Below are positions 1 to 6,108 of a DNA stretch of 6,304 bases, piece by piece. This DNA is from Sulfurimonas sp. Its GTDB lineage: Bacteria > Campylobacterota > Campylobacteria > Campylobacterales > Sulfurimonadaceae. Below the pieces are notes generated by a model. The model saw only the letters and a list, made by a program, of their open reading frames with translations. It did not search any database and had not been told where the DNA came from. The position numbers were made by a program, and so were the translations under genes. Positions within the stretch are counted from its first letter, which is position 1, and every line of letters begins with the position of its first letter. Location of the stretch: the NCBI GenBank assembly GCA_030673275.1, contig DAOVJL010000075.1, positions 1 to 6,304 on the forward strand, in the 5' to 3' direction.

Positions 1-72
1 CTCTCCAAAGAATACAAAACTGTTTGAAATAGAGTTGTTCTGTATATGTTTGTCCAGCTCGTTCTTATACAA
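1..72 (-). CDS. holA: DNA polymerase III delta subunit, N-terminal fragment (cut by window edge)
   Basis: Only the first 24 codons are present; the gene continues beyond position 1. The peptide begins MYKNELDKHI and ends SFVFFGE. This resembles the start of HolA proteins, where a short helix precedes a strand leading into the ATPase-like fold (compare 'FLYGE' in relatives). HolA is the clamp-loader subunit that opens the beta sliding clamp in the replisome. The start is TTG at 72-70. It is supported by a GGAG ribosome-binding site at 83-80, inside the last codons of rnr, with 7 nt spacing, and by an open frame to the window edge. It begins 2 nt after the rnr stop, which implies translational coupling in one transcript. 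From memory, holA follows rnr in Campylobacter and Helicobacter, and this context carries much of the call because 24 residues are too few for a firm family assignment. Confidence 0.68.
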   Translation of the reverse strand, partial: MYKNELDKHIQNNSISNSFVFFGE

Positions 73-74
73 AA

Positions 75-2012
75 TTAATCTCCACTTTTAACAACTCGTG
101 CAAATATTTTTGCCTTTGCAATATCTACTTTATCAATACATACAATTACATCCTGAAATAGAACTACATTCTCACTTGATGTAATATTTAATTTTGCACC
201 TTGTATCTCATCGTGAAGTTCAGCTTTAACTTCCGGGTCTGTTGCACTAATACGGGCTTTGAATTCTTTGTTAATATTTGCTTCAGCCCATCTAGCATAT
301 TTTCTTGCCATAAACTCTACTTCAATAGTACTGGCTTCTCTCTCTTTTTCACTTATTGTCATACTAAGGGACTCTATATTTCTTAGTACATATGAGCCTT
401 CTTGTGTGTCATTTTTATTTATAGCTTTTAAGAGTCTGTGCACAATCAAGTCACTGTATCTACGGATAGGTGAAGTAAAATGTGTATACGCCTCAAAACC
501 AAGACCAAAGTGTCCAGAGTTCATTGGAGCATATCTTGCTTGCATTTGTGAGCGGATTATAAGTGTATCTACTTCTGATTCTAAATCCATTGCTCTTGCT
601 TGATTTTGTATATCGGTTATCGTCTCTTTTATAGAGTTTTTAATATCTATAAACATACCTATACTTGCCAACTCTTGATATAGTTTTTGGATTTTAGCTT
701 GACTTGGGGGCTCATGTATTCTAAATATTCCCCTCTCAAATTGTGCTGCTGCTTCTTTATTTGCGAGAAGCATACAATCTTCTATAAGAGAGTGAGATGG
801 AGTCTCCTCTGCATAAGTTGTTGAGATAAGATTAGAGTTTTTATCTATCTCCATCTCTATTTCAGTTGAATGAAAATCATAACCGATTTTTAATCTTTTT
901 TCTTTAAGTGCATCAGTCACTACTCTTAGTTTTGTAAGATAGTCAAATATATCTTTTTCTTTATTGTTTGTAGCTTTTAGTTTCCCATTAAAAAAATCAT
1001 CAATCTCTTCATAATTAAATCTTCTATCAGAGTGGATTATTGCTTCATAAACTTTAGATTCTGCAACCTCTAAAGAGTCTAAATCTAGTTTTATCTCAAA
1101 GACATAGCTAAGTCTATCTACATGTGGTTGAAGAGAACAGAGGGTTTCACTTAGTTGCCTTGGAAGCATTGGAATAGAACGGTGAGGTAAGTAGATGGAG
1201 AAACTTCTGTAAATTGCTTCATTGTCTATTGCACCAAATGGTGTGACATATTCGCTTACATCAGCTATAGCTACATAAAGAGTAGCATTCTCGTTGTCCC
1301 AATATATTGCATCATCATAATCTTTGGCAGTAACGGGGTCGATTGTACAAAAAGGCAATTTTCGTAAATCAACTCTATTTTTATATTTTGATGCATCTAC
1401 TTTTTTAAATGATGTAGCTATTTCTAAGACTTCCGGTTCAAACTCATCATGTTTGTTGAATTGTGCAAGAACTATCTTTTCATCAACAAGCGGGTCTTTT
1501 ATATTTCCAAGCTTTTCCATTATGGTATAGTCTTGGTTATCCACTTTAAAAACGTCACCATCTTCATAAGAATTAAGATCTTTTTCGCTTATCTCAACTC
1601 CCGCAGGGTACTCTGTTTTTAAATCTACTAAAGATTTTCTTCCATCTTTTGATAGTATATAGGCAATGCTATAGCTTTGCGCGCGACCAACTATTTCTGC
1701 AATTTTTGCACTAGGGGTTCCACGCTTGCCCAGAAGTCTCTGAGCGATTATAAGATCACCCTCTTGAGCAATTCCCAAATCACCCTCTGCTATAAAAAGG
1801 TCGCGAGTAAGTTCCCCAATTACATTTAGGTATGCTGTGCCTTTTTGAACAAGTCCTAAAGTACCAGCACGATATTTTGAGTTAAATTTATAAATAGCGT
1901 CTTTTTTAGTAATATATCTTTTTGCTAAAAAATCGTTCACATGTAAAAGTTCATCTGCAGAGATGTCTTGCTCACTCAAACCATGAGTGAGTCTTATAAG
2001 AAGAGATTTCAA
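75..2012 (-). CDS. rnr: Ribonuclease R (RNB-family 3'-5' exoribonuclease)
   Basis: Processive 3'-5' exoribonuclease that degrades structured RNA, mRNA fragments and defective rRNA in the cytoplasm. The protein has 645 residues, against about 813 in E. coli and close to the short Helicobacter form. An OB/cold-shock-like domain lies at about residues 48-110 and a second less clear one at about 113-172. The RNB catalytic domain spans about 215-530: IDPVTAKDYDDAI carries the four metal-binding aspartates D225, D231, D233 and D234, with the same spacing as E. coli D272/278/280/281. YVAIADVSEYV, IPMLPRQLSETLCSL, IFRIHEPPS and HFTSPIRRYSDL (511-522) are further family blocks. The C-terminal S1-like region (about 580-645) is short and diverged, and the lysine-rich tail is missing. 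The start is TTG at 2012; an in-frame stop lies just upstream at 2018-2016, so no longer start exists. No good Shine-Dalgarno precedes it, so the start is less certain than the gene. It sits between the HDOD gene (11 nt gap) and holA (2 nt gap). Confidence 0.95.
   Translation of the reverse strand: MKSLLIRLTHGLSEQDISADELLHVNDFLAKRYITKKDAIYKFNSKYRAGTLGLVQKGTAYLNVIGELTRDLFIAEGDLGIAQEGDLIIAQRLLGKRGTPSAKIAEIVGRAQSYSIAYILSKDGRKSLVDLKTEYPAGVEISEKDLNSYEDGDVFKVDNQDYTIMEKLGNIKDPLVDEKIVLAQFNKHDEFEPEVLEIATSFKKVDASKYKNRVDLRKLPFCTIDPVTAKDYDDAIYWDNENATLYVAIADVSEYVTPFGAIDNEAIYRSFSIYLPHRSIPMLPRQLSETLCSLQPHVDRLSYVFEIKLDLDSLEVAESKVYEAIIHSDRRFNYEEIDDFFNGKLKATNNKEKDIFDYLTKLRVVTDALKEKRLKIGYDFHSTEIEMEIDKNSNLISTTYAEETPSHSLIEDCMLLANKEAAAQFERGIFRIHEPPSQAKIQKLYQELASIGMFIDIKNSIKETITDIQNQARAMDLESEVDTLIIRSQMQARYAPMNSGHFGLGFEAYTHFTSPIRRYSDLIVHRLLKAINKNDTQEGSYVLRNIESLSMTISEKEREASTIEVEFMARKYARWAEANINKEFKARISATDPEVKAELHDEIQGAKLNITSSENVVLFQDVIVCIDKVDIAKAKIFARVVKSGD
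1971..1991 (-). repeat. Perfect 8-bp inverted repeat (hairpin) just inside the rnr coding start
   Basis: In mRNA sense the arms are CTCACTCA and TGAGTGAG around a 5-nt loop, TGGTT. The hairpin begins 21 nt after the first base of the rnr start codon and covers roughly codons 8-14. Half of the paired bases are G-C, which is high for this AT-rich DNA. It is not followed by a T-run, so it is not an intrinsic terminator. It could influence initiation at the weak TTG start or mark an RNA-processing site, but chance within coding sequence is also possible. Confidence 0.5.
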
Positions 2013-2023
2013 TTGTTATAGTT

Positions 2024-2821
2024 TTAAGCGTTTTCTATTGCTTTGTCAAAGCTTTCCATGTCAAGGTCATATTTAGTAATTAACTCTTTTGACGCAGCTA
2101 TGCTCTCATCTGTTAAAGCGCCGTTAATTGGAACAGCTACACGAACAACATGTAAAATTTGTGCTGCTTTGTGAAATTCTTCTTTGGCATTTTCAGGGTT
2201 TTGGCAGTTACGGATAGTTTCAATTAATCCTGGCTCAAATCTCCAGTGTTCAAAAATTGTAGCACTTACTTCAGGAGTATCAACACCGACTACTTTTCTC
2301 TCAGCTGCTTCAACATCTTGAAGCTCTTTTAGAGCATCTCTAAATTCTTCTTGTTTATTGTCTATCATGATTTGTTGAGCTATTAAAACCTTGCCAATCT
2401 CTACAAGAAATGCAGCTGGAGATAATACGCCAAGTAAGCTGCCCTGTTTTCTTAGACACCATGAAATCATCAAACCATGTTGCTTTTTAGATAGTGCTGA
2501 GAACATGTCATTATTGATTCCATATGGAGACAGGTCAAGTGTAAAACTTTTTTTAACGATAGACGCTAATGCAAAACCTCTTACAGTTCCCATACCAAAC
2601 AGACCAACAGCTTGGTTAATAGCATTAATCTCACGGCTAAAACCATATAGTGGAGAGTTTGCAGCTTTAAGAATATCAGCAGTTAGCAGAGGATCTTTTT
2701 CTAGTATTTTAACCATGTCATTAAAAGTACTATCAGGGTCCTGATAAACAGCTTCTATCTGCATAGCAGACTCAGGAAGAGGAGGAAGCTGTTTAATTTT
2801 TTTAAGTATATCTTCAGTCAT
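2024..2821 (-). CDS. Stand-alone HDOD-domain protein
   Basis: A protein of 265 residues made almost entirely of one HDOD (HD-related output) domain, about residues 8-215. HDOD is a helical domain related to HD phosphohydrolases and is found in bacterial signalling proteins. Family blocks seen are QLPPLPESAMQI, KILEKDPLLTADILKAANS (38-56, the best-conserved stretch), and the region around 138-147, where HD enzymes have their His-Asp pair but this protein reads LVEIGK. The metal-binding residues are therefore absent, as usual for HDOD, and a binding or regulatory role is more likely than catalysis. No GGDEF, EAL, receiver or membrane segment is attached. The ATG at 2821 is preferred because GAGAG lies a few bases upstream; a TTG at 2845 in the same frame has no such support. 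The gene leads an apparent HDOD-rnr-holA operon. Its ligand or partner cannot be deduced from sequence, and HDOD proteins as a class are poorly understood. Confidence 0.9.
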   Translation of the reverse strand: MTEDILKKIKQLPPLPESAMQIEAVYQDPDSTFNDMVKILEKDPLLTADILKAANSPLYGFSREINAINQAVGLFGMGTVRGFALASIVKKSFTLDLSPYGINNDMFSALSKKQHGLMISWCLRKQGSLLGVLSPAAFLVEIGKVLIAQQIMIDNKQEEFRDALKELQDVEAAERKVVGVDTPEVSATIFEHWRFEPGLIETIRNCQNPENAKEEFHKAAQILHVVRVAVPINGALTDESIAASKELITKYDLDMESFDKAIENA

Positions 2822-2846
2822 ATTACTCTCTTTAAGTTTATACAAT

Positions 2847-2852
2847 ATTTTA
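2847..2852 (-). promoter_or_regulatory. Possible -10 element for the HDOD-rnr-holA unit
   Basis: TAAAAT on the minus strand, placed so that transcription would start near 2840, about 20 nt before the ATG at 2821. A second candidate, TATAAA at 2842-2837, lies closer to the gene and would give an almost leaderless transcript. No convincing -35 is seen, which is common for the housekeeping sigma factor in Campylobacterota. The surrounding DNA is nearly all A/T, so chance matches are expected. Confidence 0.3.
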
Positions 2853-2864
2853 CTTAAATCTTAC

Positions 2865-2876
2865 ATTTATATAAAT
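2865..2876. repeat. 12-bp perfect palindrome in the divergent spacer
   Basis: ATTTATATAAAT reads identically on both strands and lies between the divergently transcribed HDOD and 108-residue-protein genes. It could be a dimeric regulator site affecting both directions. Because it contains only A and T in very AT-rich DNA, coincidence is a strong alternative. The rest of the spacer (2822-2942) holds only candidate -10 boxes and ribosome-binding sites. Confidence 0.3.
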
Positions 2877-2918
2877 AAAAAGCTACTGAATATTTACAAA
2901 TTGTTGATATTATTTTCT

Positions 2919-2924
2919 TATAAT
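2919..2924 (+). promoter_or_regulatory. Probable -10 element (TATAAT) for the 108-residue protein and greB
   Basis: An exact TATAAT ends 18 nt before the ATG at 2943. The expected transcription start is near 2931, giving a leader of about 12 nt that just holds the ribosome-binding site AAAAGGA (2931-2937). TTTACA at 2893-2898 is a possible -35, but its 20-nt spacing is too long; T-rich sequence upstream of the -10 fits Campylobacterota housekeeping promoters better. Confidence 0.5.
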
Positions 2925-2942
2925 TATAAAAAAAGGAAAAAT

Positions 2943-3269
2943 ATGCAAAATGATGCAATGCTTACACAACTTGGTTATGCTCCAAACGACGCCTTAATTG
3001 AGCAACTTGATAGAATTGAGAAAAATACGGTTGGTTATGAAAAAATACAAAAACATATTATGGATTTGCACGATCATTTAAAAGTTGATGATGCTTATGT
3101 GGCTATGTCAAACTCAAATGATTGTTTTAAAATTAAAATAGAGTCAAAAAGCCCGGAAATGCTTGAGGAAGCGCATGAAAAAATAAATCGTTTTAGTCAA
3201 AAATATAAAGTAACACTAGATAAATTAGATAATAAAGAGACTTATTATATAGTAGGTTTTCATCATTAA
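2943..3269 (+). CDS. Conserved-looking protein of unknown function, 108 residues
   Basis: I do not recognise this family. The start ATG at 2943 has a good ribosome-binding site (AAAAGGA, 5 nt spacing); an upstream TTG in frame at 2901 would add 14 residues but overlaps the likely promoter. The protein is hydrophilic, with no signal peptide or membrane segment, so it is probably cytoplasmic. Reading its pattern, residues 1-48 look helical (NDALIEQLDRIEKN, then YEKIQKHIMDLHDHLK). Strands follow at about 51-57 and 62-68, a helix at about 70-88 (SPEMLEEAHEKINRFSQKYK), and a final strand pair at about 89-106, ending GFHH. That beta-beta-alpha-beta order suggests a small alpha/beta domain, but this is a guess by eye. 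It contains one cysteine (C61) and a histidine-containing stretch (H38, H43, H45) without a clear metal motif. It lies 27 nt before the GreB-type gene in the same direction, so co-transcription is likely, although a functional link is not shown. Confidence 0.85.
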   Translation: MQNDAMLTQLGYAPNDALIEQLDRIEKNTVGYEKIQKHIMDLHDHLKVDDAYVAMSNSNDCFKIKIESKSPEMLEEAHEKINRFSQKYKVTLDKLDNKETYYIVGFHH

Positions 3270-3288
3270 AGTTATCATGATATCGGTA

Positions 3289-3310
3289 GGTTCTTTATGA
3301 ATAAAGAACC
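3289..3310 (+). repeat. Perfect inverted repeat enclosing the greB start codon
   Basis: Arms GGTTCTTTAT (3289-3298) and ATAAAGAACC (3301-3310) are separated by 2 nt. As RNA this could fold into an 8-bp stem with loop AUGAAU, so the ATG at 3297 lies in the loop. AGG at 3288-3290, the likely ribosome-binding core, overlaps the base of the left arm. A separate 10-bp palindrome, TATCATGATA, lies just upstream at 3273-3282. There is no T-run afterwards, so it does not look like a terminator. A role in limiting translation or as a protein-binding site is an inference. Confidence 0.6.
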
Positions 3311-3824
3311 CATGAGCATAGAGGGTTATGACCTTTTAGTGCAAGAGTTTAAATTTCTTTTAGAAGTTGAAAAACCTAAAGTTGCAGAAGAAAAATTAGT
3401 TGCTGCGGCTCTTGGTGACAGAAGTGAAAATGCGGACTATCACGCTGCAAAAGAGAAACTTCGTTTTATAGATAAAAGACTTTTTTATTTAAATTCCATG
3501 ATAGAAAAATCTCAAATTATAGACCCATCCTCACACTCACATGTTAAGATTGGTTTTGGAAGCAGCGTTAAACTTTTAAATATCGATATAGATGAAGAAG
3601 AGTGTTATACAATTTGCGGTGTCTTAGAATCTGAGCCGGAAAATGGACTTATTTCTGTACACTCTCCACTTGCAAAATCTATGATGGGTAAAAAAGTGGA
3701 AGATGAATTTATCATACAATTGCCAAAAGGTAAAAAGGAGTATGAAATTTTAGAAATTAGATATGAAAACATCTTTTCTCTAAAGAAAAAAATACGAACA
3801 AAAGTAGACTTTTCTTTTCATTAA
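3297..3824 (+). CDS. greB: GreA/GreB-family transcription elongation factor, GreB type
   Basis: Gre factors enter the RNA polymerase secondary channel and stimulate cleavage of backtracked transcripts so that stalled complexes can resume. The N-terminal coiled-coil hairpin (about residues 8-76) carries AAALGDRSENADYHAAKEKL, which matches GreB (LGDRSENADY) better than GreA (usually GDLKENAEY). The tip acids D41 and E44 fall at the same numbers as in E. coli. The C-terminal FKBP-like domain (about 82-157) contains ISVHSPLAKSMMGKKVED, a standard Gre block. The protein has 175 residues against about 158 for E. coli Gre proteins; the excess is a basic/aromatic tail, ENIFSLKKKIRTKVDFSFH. The start at 3297 is preferred because it aligns with GreB and has AGG 6 nt upstream; an ATG at 3312 (residue 6) is the alternative. 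Since Campylobacterota usually have a separate GreA, this may be a second Gre paralogue; greB as a symbol is by similarity. It is likely co-transcribed with the 108-residue gene. Confidence 0.9.
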   Translation: MNKEPMSIEGYDLLVQEFKFLLEVEKPKVAEEKLVAAALGDRSENADYHAAKEKLRFIDKRLFYLNSMIEKSQIIDPSSHSHVKIGFGSSVKLLNIDIDEEECYTICGVLESEPENGLISVHSPLAKSMMGKKVEDEFIIQLPKGKKEYEILEIRYENIFSLKKKIRTKVDFSFH

Positions 3825-3834
3825 AACTACTTTT
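3800..3834 (+). terminator. Weak hairpin at the end of greB, possible terminator
   Basis: AAAAGTAG (3800-3807) and CTACTTTT (3827-3834) are complementary over 8 bp. Inner TTTT and AAAA stretches can extend pairing, and the greB stop codon (3822-3824) lies inside the structure. The stem has few G-C pairs and the T-run is only four long, so termination may be inefficient. It is the only candidate between greB and the purL promoter. Confidence 0.3.
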
Positions 3835-3847
3835 ACCACTAATTAGA

Positions 3848-3853
3848 TATAAT
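3848..3853 (+). promoter_or_regulatory. Probable -10 element (TATAAT) for purL
   Basis: An exact TATAAT lies 34 nt upstream of the purL start, with an expected transcription start near 3860 and a leader of about 27 nt. No clear -35 is present, as is typical for this phylum. The leader is too short to hold a purine riboswitch, and I see no recognisable operator repeat in it. Confidence 0.55.
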
Positions 3854-3886
3854 CCATTTTTAAAAACCAATTTTTAGGATTCCACC

Positions 3887-6103
3887 GTGAGCCAACAACT
3901 AGAAAATATTGACGAACAGTTAGCTAACCATAAACTTTCACAAGAAGATTACACGCATATAAAAGAAATTTTAGATCGTGAGCCAAATCTTGTTGAGTTG
4001 GGTATATTTTCAGCGATGTGGAGCGAGCACTGTTCTTATAAATCTTCAAAAGTACACCTAAAAGGTTTTCCAACTAAAGCACCATGGGTTATTCAAGGTC
4101 CAGGTGAGAATGCCGGTGTTATTGATATCGGTGGTGGTTACGCTGCTGTATTTAAGATGGAATCACACAATCACCCAAGTTTTATAGAACCTTACCAAGG
4201 TGCTGCAACCGGTGTTGGCGGAATTATGCGAGATGTATTTACAATGGGTGCTCGCCCTATCGCAAACTTAAATGCACTTAGATTTGGTAATGTTATGAAT
4301 GATGATAAAGTATCAGCTCATCAAAGATATCTAGTTCGTGGTGTTGTTGAAGGTATCGGTGGTTATGGAAACTGTATGGGTGTTCCTACTATCGGTGGAG
4401 AGACAAGTTTTGATGAGTGCTATAATGGAAATATCCTTGTAAATGCATTTACACTTGGTCTTGCAAAATCTGATGAGATTTTTTACGGTAAAGCTGAAGG
4501 TATTGGCAATCCTGTAATGTATGTTGGTGCAAAAACTGGTCGTGACGGTCTTGGCGGAGCGGTTATGTCGTCTGATAGTTTTACTGAGGAGTCTAAATCT
4601 CTTCGTCCAACTGTTCAAGTTGGTGATCCGTTTACTGAAAAACTTCTTCTAGAAGCTTGTTTAGAGCTTTTTAAAACTGACCATGTTGTCGGTATCCAAG
4701 ATATGGGTGCAGCGGGTCTTACATCTTCTTCATTTGAGATGGCTGGACGTTCAGGTAGCGGTATGATTATGCATCTTGATAAAGTTCCTGCTCGTGAAGA
4801 AAATATGACTCCATATGACTTTATGCTTTCAGAATCTCAAGAGCGTATGCTTTTATGTGCTAAAAAAGGTAGCGAACAAGCTATTATCGATATCTTTGAA
4901 AAATGGGACTTAGATGCTGCAGTTATCGGTGAGGTAACTGCAACAGGAAATATGGAACTATTCTGGCATGGTGAAAAATGTGCTGAGGTTCCTGTTGACC
5001 CGGTTAGTGAAGAAGCTCCAGAGCTTAACCGTCCTATGACAAAACCAGCTTACTTAGACGAAATTAAGTCTGTAACTATCAATGACTTTGAGAAAGTTTC
5101 AAATCAAGATGCATTTAACACTCTAATCAAATCTATGGAAGTTGTAGATAAAGCTTGGATATATACTCAGTATGATTCAATGGTACAAACAAACACTATC
5201 AAAAACGGCGGGATGCTTGATGCTTCTGTTATTCGTATAAAAGAAAACGGTAAAGCTTTAGCAATGTCTGCTGATTGTAATGTTCGTTACTGCTATATTG
5301 ATCCTAAGGGTGGTGGAGCTGCTGCAACTATTGAAGCTGGTAGAAATGTAGCTATGAGTGGTGCTAGACCTTTAGCGATTACAGATTGTTTGAACTTCGG
5401 TAACCCTGAAAACTCAGAAGTTATGTGGCAGTTTGGACAAGCTTGTGAGGGTATTAAAGAGGCTTGTTCAGAACTTACTACTCCTGTAATCGGTGGAAAT
5501 GTTTCACTTTACAATGAGACAAACGGTGTATCTGTTTTTCCAACACCATCTATCGCGACTGTTGGTGTAAATGATGATCAAAACAATGTTTTAATGTCTA
5601 GCTTCCAAGGGGAGGGCAATGCACTTTATCTTGTTGGTGAGTCTAAATCTGAGTTTGGTGGTTCTTTATACATGAAAGAGATTTGTGGAACTGTTGCTGG
5701 TACTATGCCAGAGATTAACTACAAAAATGAGTTGGCGCTTTGGGATTTAGTAATTGAAGCAAATAAAAAACATTTACTAGAGTGTGCAAAAGATGCAAGT
5801 TCTGGTGGTGTTGCAATAGCATTAGCTAAAATGGTTGCAACTTCAGGTCTTGGATGTGATGTAGAAATGACTGTATCTGATGAGCGTGATATTTTCGCTG
5901 AGTCTATGAGTAGAGCTATTATAGAAGTTAAACCTGAAAACCAAGAGGCTTTTGAAGCTATGTTAGATGAGTCTATGGCTGTAGAGAAAATCGGAACTGT
6001 TGGCGGAGATTCTATCAAAGTTAATGATGTTACTATGAGTATGGAAACACTAAAAGACAACTACTTCAATACATTTAAAAGAGTTATTGAGAGAGATATT
6101 TAA
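3887..6103 (+). CDS. purL: Phosphoribosylformylglycinamidine (FGAM) synthase, large/synthetase subunit PurL
   Basis: Catalyses the ATP-dependent conversion of FGAR to FGAM with ammonia, the fourth step of de novo purine synthesis, in the cytoplasm. At 738 residues it is the small-type PurL, close to the Bacillus subtilis protein (about 742). That type needs separate PurS and PurQ (glutaminase) partners; neither is encoded here. Two AIR-synthetase-like halves are visible. The first has [11 protein letters not shown] (conserved H48), [20 protein letters not shown] (91-110, nucleotide and metal binding), [14 protein letters not shown] (111-124) and [18 protein letters not shown] (269-286). The second has [17 protein letters not shown] (492-508), [10 protein letters not shown] (535-544) and [16 protein letters not shown] (633-648). 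The start is GTG at 3887, with AGGAT 6 nt upstream; the N-terminus aligns with known PurL without missing or extra sequence. It probably forms its own transcript. By eye it uses CGT for arginine and GGT for glycine more than its neighbours, as expected of a well-expressed enzyme. Confidence 0.98.
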   Translation: MSQQLENIDEQLANHKLSQEDYTHIKEILDREPNLVELGIFSAMWSEHCSYKSSKVHLKGFPTKAPWVIQGPGENAGVIDIGGGYAAVFKMESHNHPSFIEPYQGAATGVGGIMRDVFTMGARPIANLNALRFGNVMNDDKVSAHQRYLVRGVVEGIGGYGNCMGVPTIGGETSFDECYNGNILVNAFTLGLAKSDEIFYGKAEGIGNPVMYVGAKTGRDGLGGAVMSSDSFTEESKSLRPTVQVGDPFTEKLLLEACLELFKTDHVVGIQDMGAAGLTSSSFEMAGRSGSGMIMHLDKVPAREENMTPYDFMLSESQERMLLCAKKGSEQAIIDIFEKWDLDAAVIGEVTATGNMELFWHGEKCAEVPVDPVSEEAPELNRPMTKPAYLDEIKSVTINDFEKVSNQDAFNTLIKSMEVVDKAWIYTQYDSMVQTNTIKNGGMLDASVIRIKENGKALAMSADCNVRYCYIDPKGGGAAATIEAGRNVAMSGARPLAITDCLNFGNPENSEVMWQFGQACEGIKEACSELTTPVIGGNVSLYNETNGVSVFPTPSIATVGVNDDQNNVLMSSFQGEGNALYLVGESKSEFGGSLYMKEICGTVAGTMPEINYKNELALWDLVIEANKKHLLECAKDASSGGVAIALAKMVATSGLGCDVEMTVSDERDIFAESMSRAIIEVKPENQEAFEAMLDESMAVEKIGTVGGDSIKVNDVTMSMETLKDNYFNTFKRVIERDI

Positions 6104-6108
6104 TCTCC

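Noticed and set aside
201..603. Plus-strand open frames opposite rnr (201-386, 259-603; also 1324-1530)
   Set aside because: These are shadows of the RNase R frame, whose conserved catalytic motifs prove the minus-strand reading. The Ser/Phe/Leu-rich peptides look membrane-like only because of complementary codon bias.
2391..2744. Plus-strand open frame of 117 codons opposite the HDOD gene
   Set aside because: The minus-strand frame carries the recognisable HDOD motifs; the plus frame resembles no family and has no start signals.
2822..2845. Longer HDOD protein starting at a TTG at 2845
   Set aside because: It adds eight residues with no ribosome-binding site, whereas the ATG at 2821 has GAGAG at suitable spacing and begins right at the expected family N-terminus.
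3854..3886. Purine-sensing riboswitch upstream of purL
   Set aside because: Only about 27 nt separate the likely transcription start from the GTG, far too short for a known purine or PRPP/ppGpp aptamer, and no aptamer-like helices are seen.
4331..4618. Minus-strand open frame opposite purL (also a similar one at 5719-6060)
   Set aside because: Both lie fully inside strongly conserved purL coding sequence. Their peptides (Ser/Thr/Ile-rich) are what the complement of such codons produces, and no ribosome-binding site or family resemblance is seen.
3887..6103. purL as a horizontally acquired gene because of its different codon use
   Set aside because: The gene is a full-length core metabolic enzyme. 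The shift toward CGT and GGT codons is better explained by higher expression.
6093..6107. Small GAGAT/ATCTC hairpin over the purL stop codon
   Set aside because: Only five base pairs and no T-run; expected by chance.
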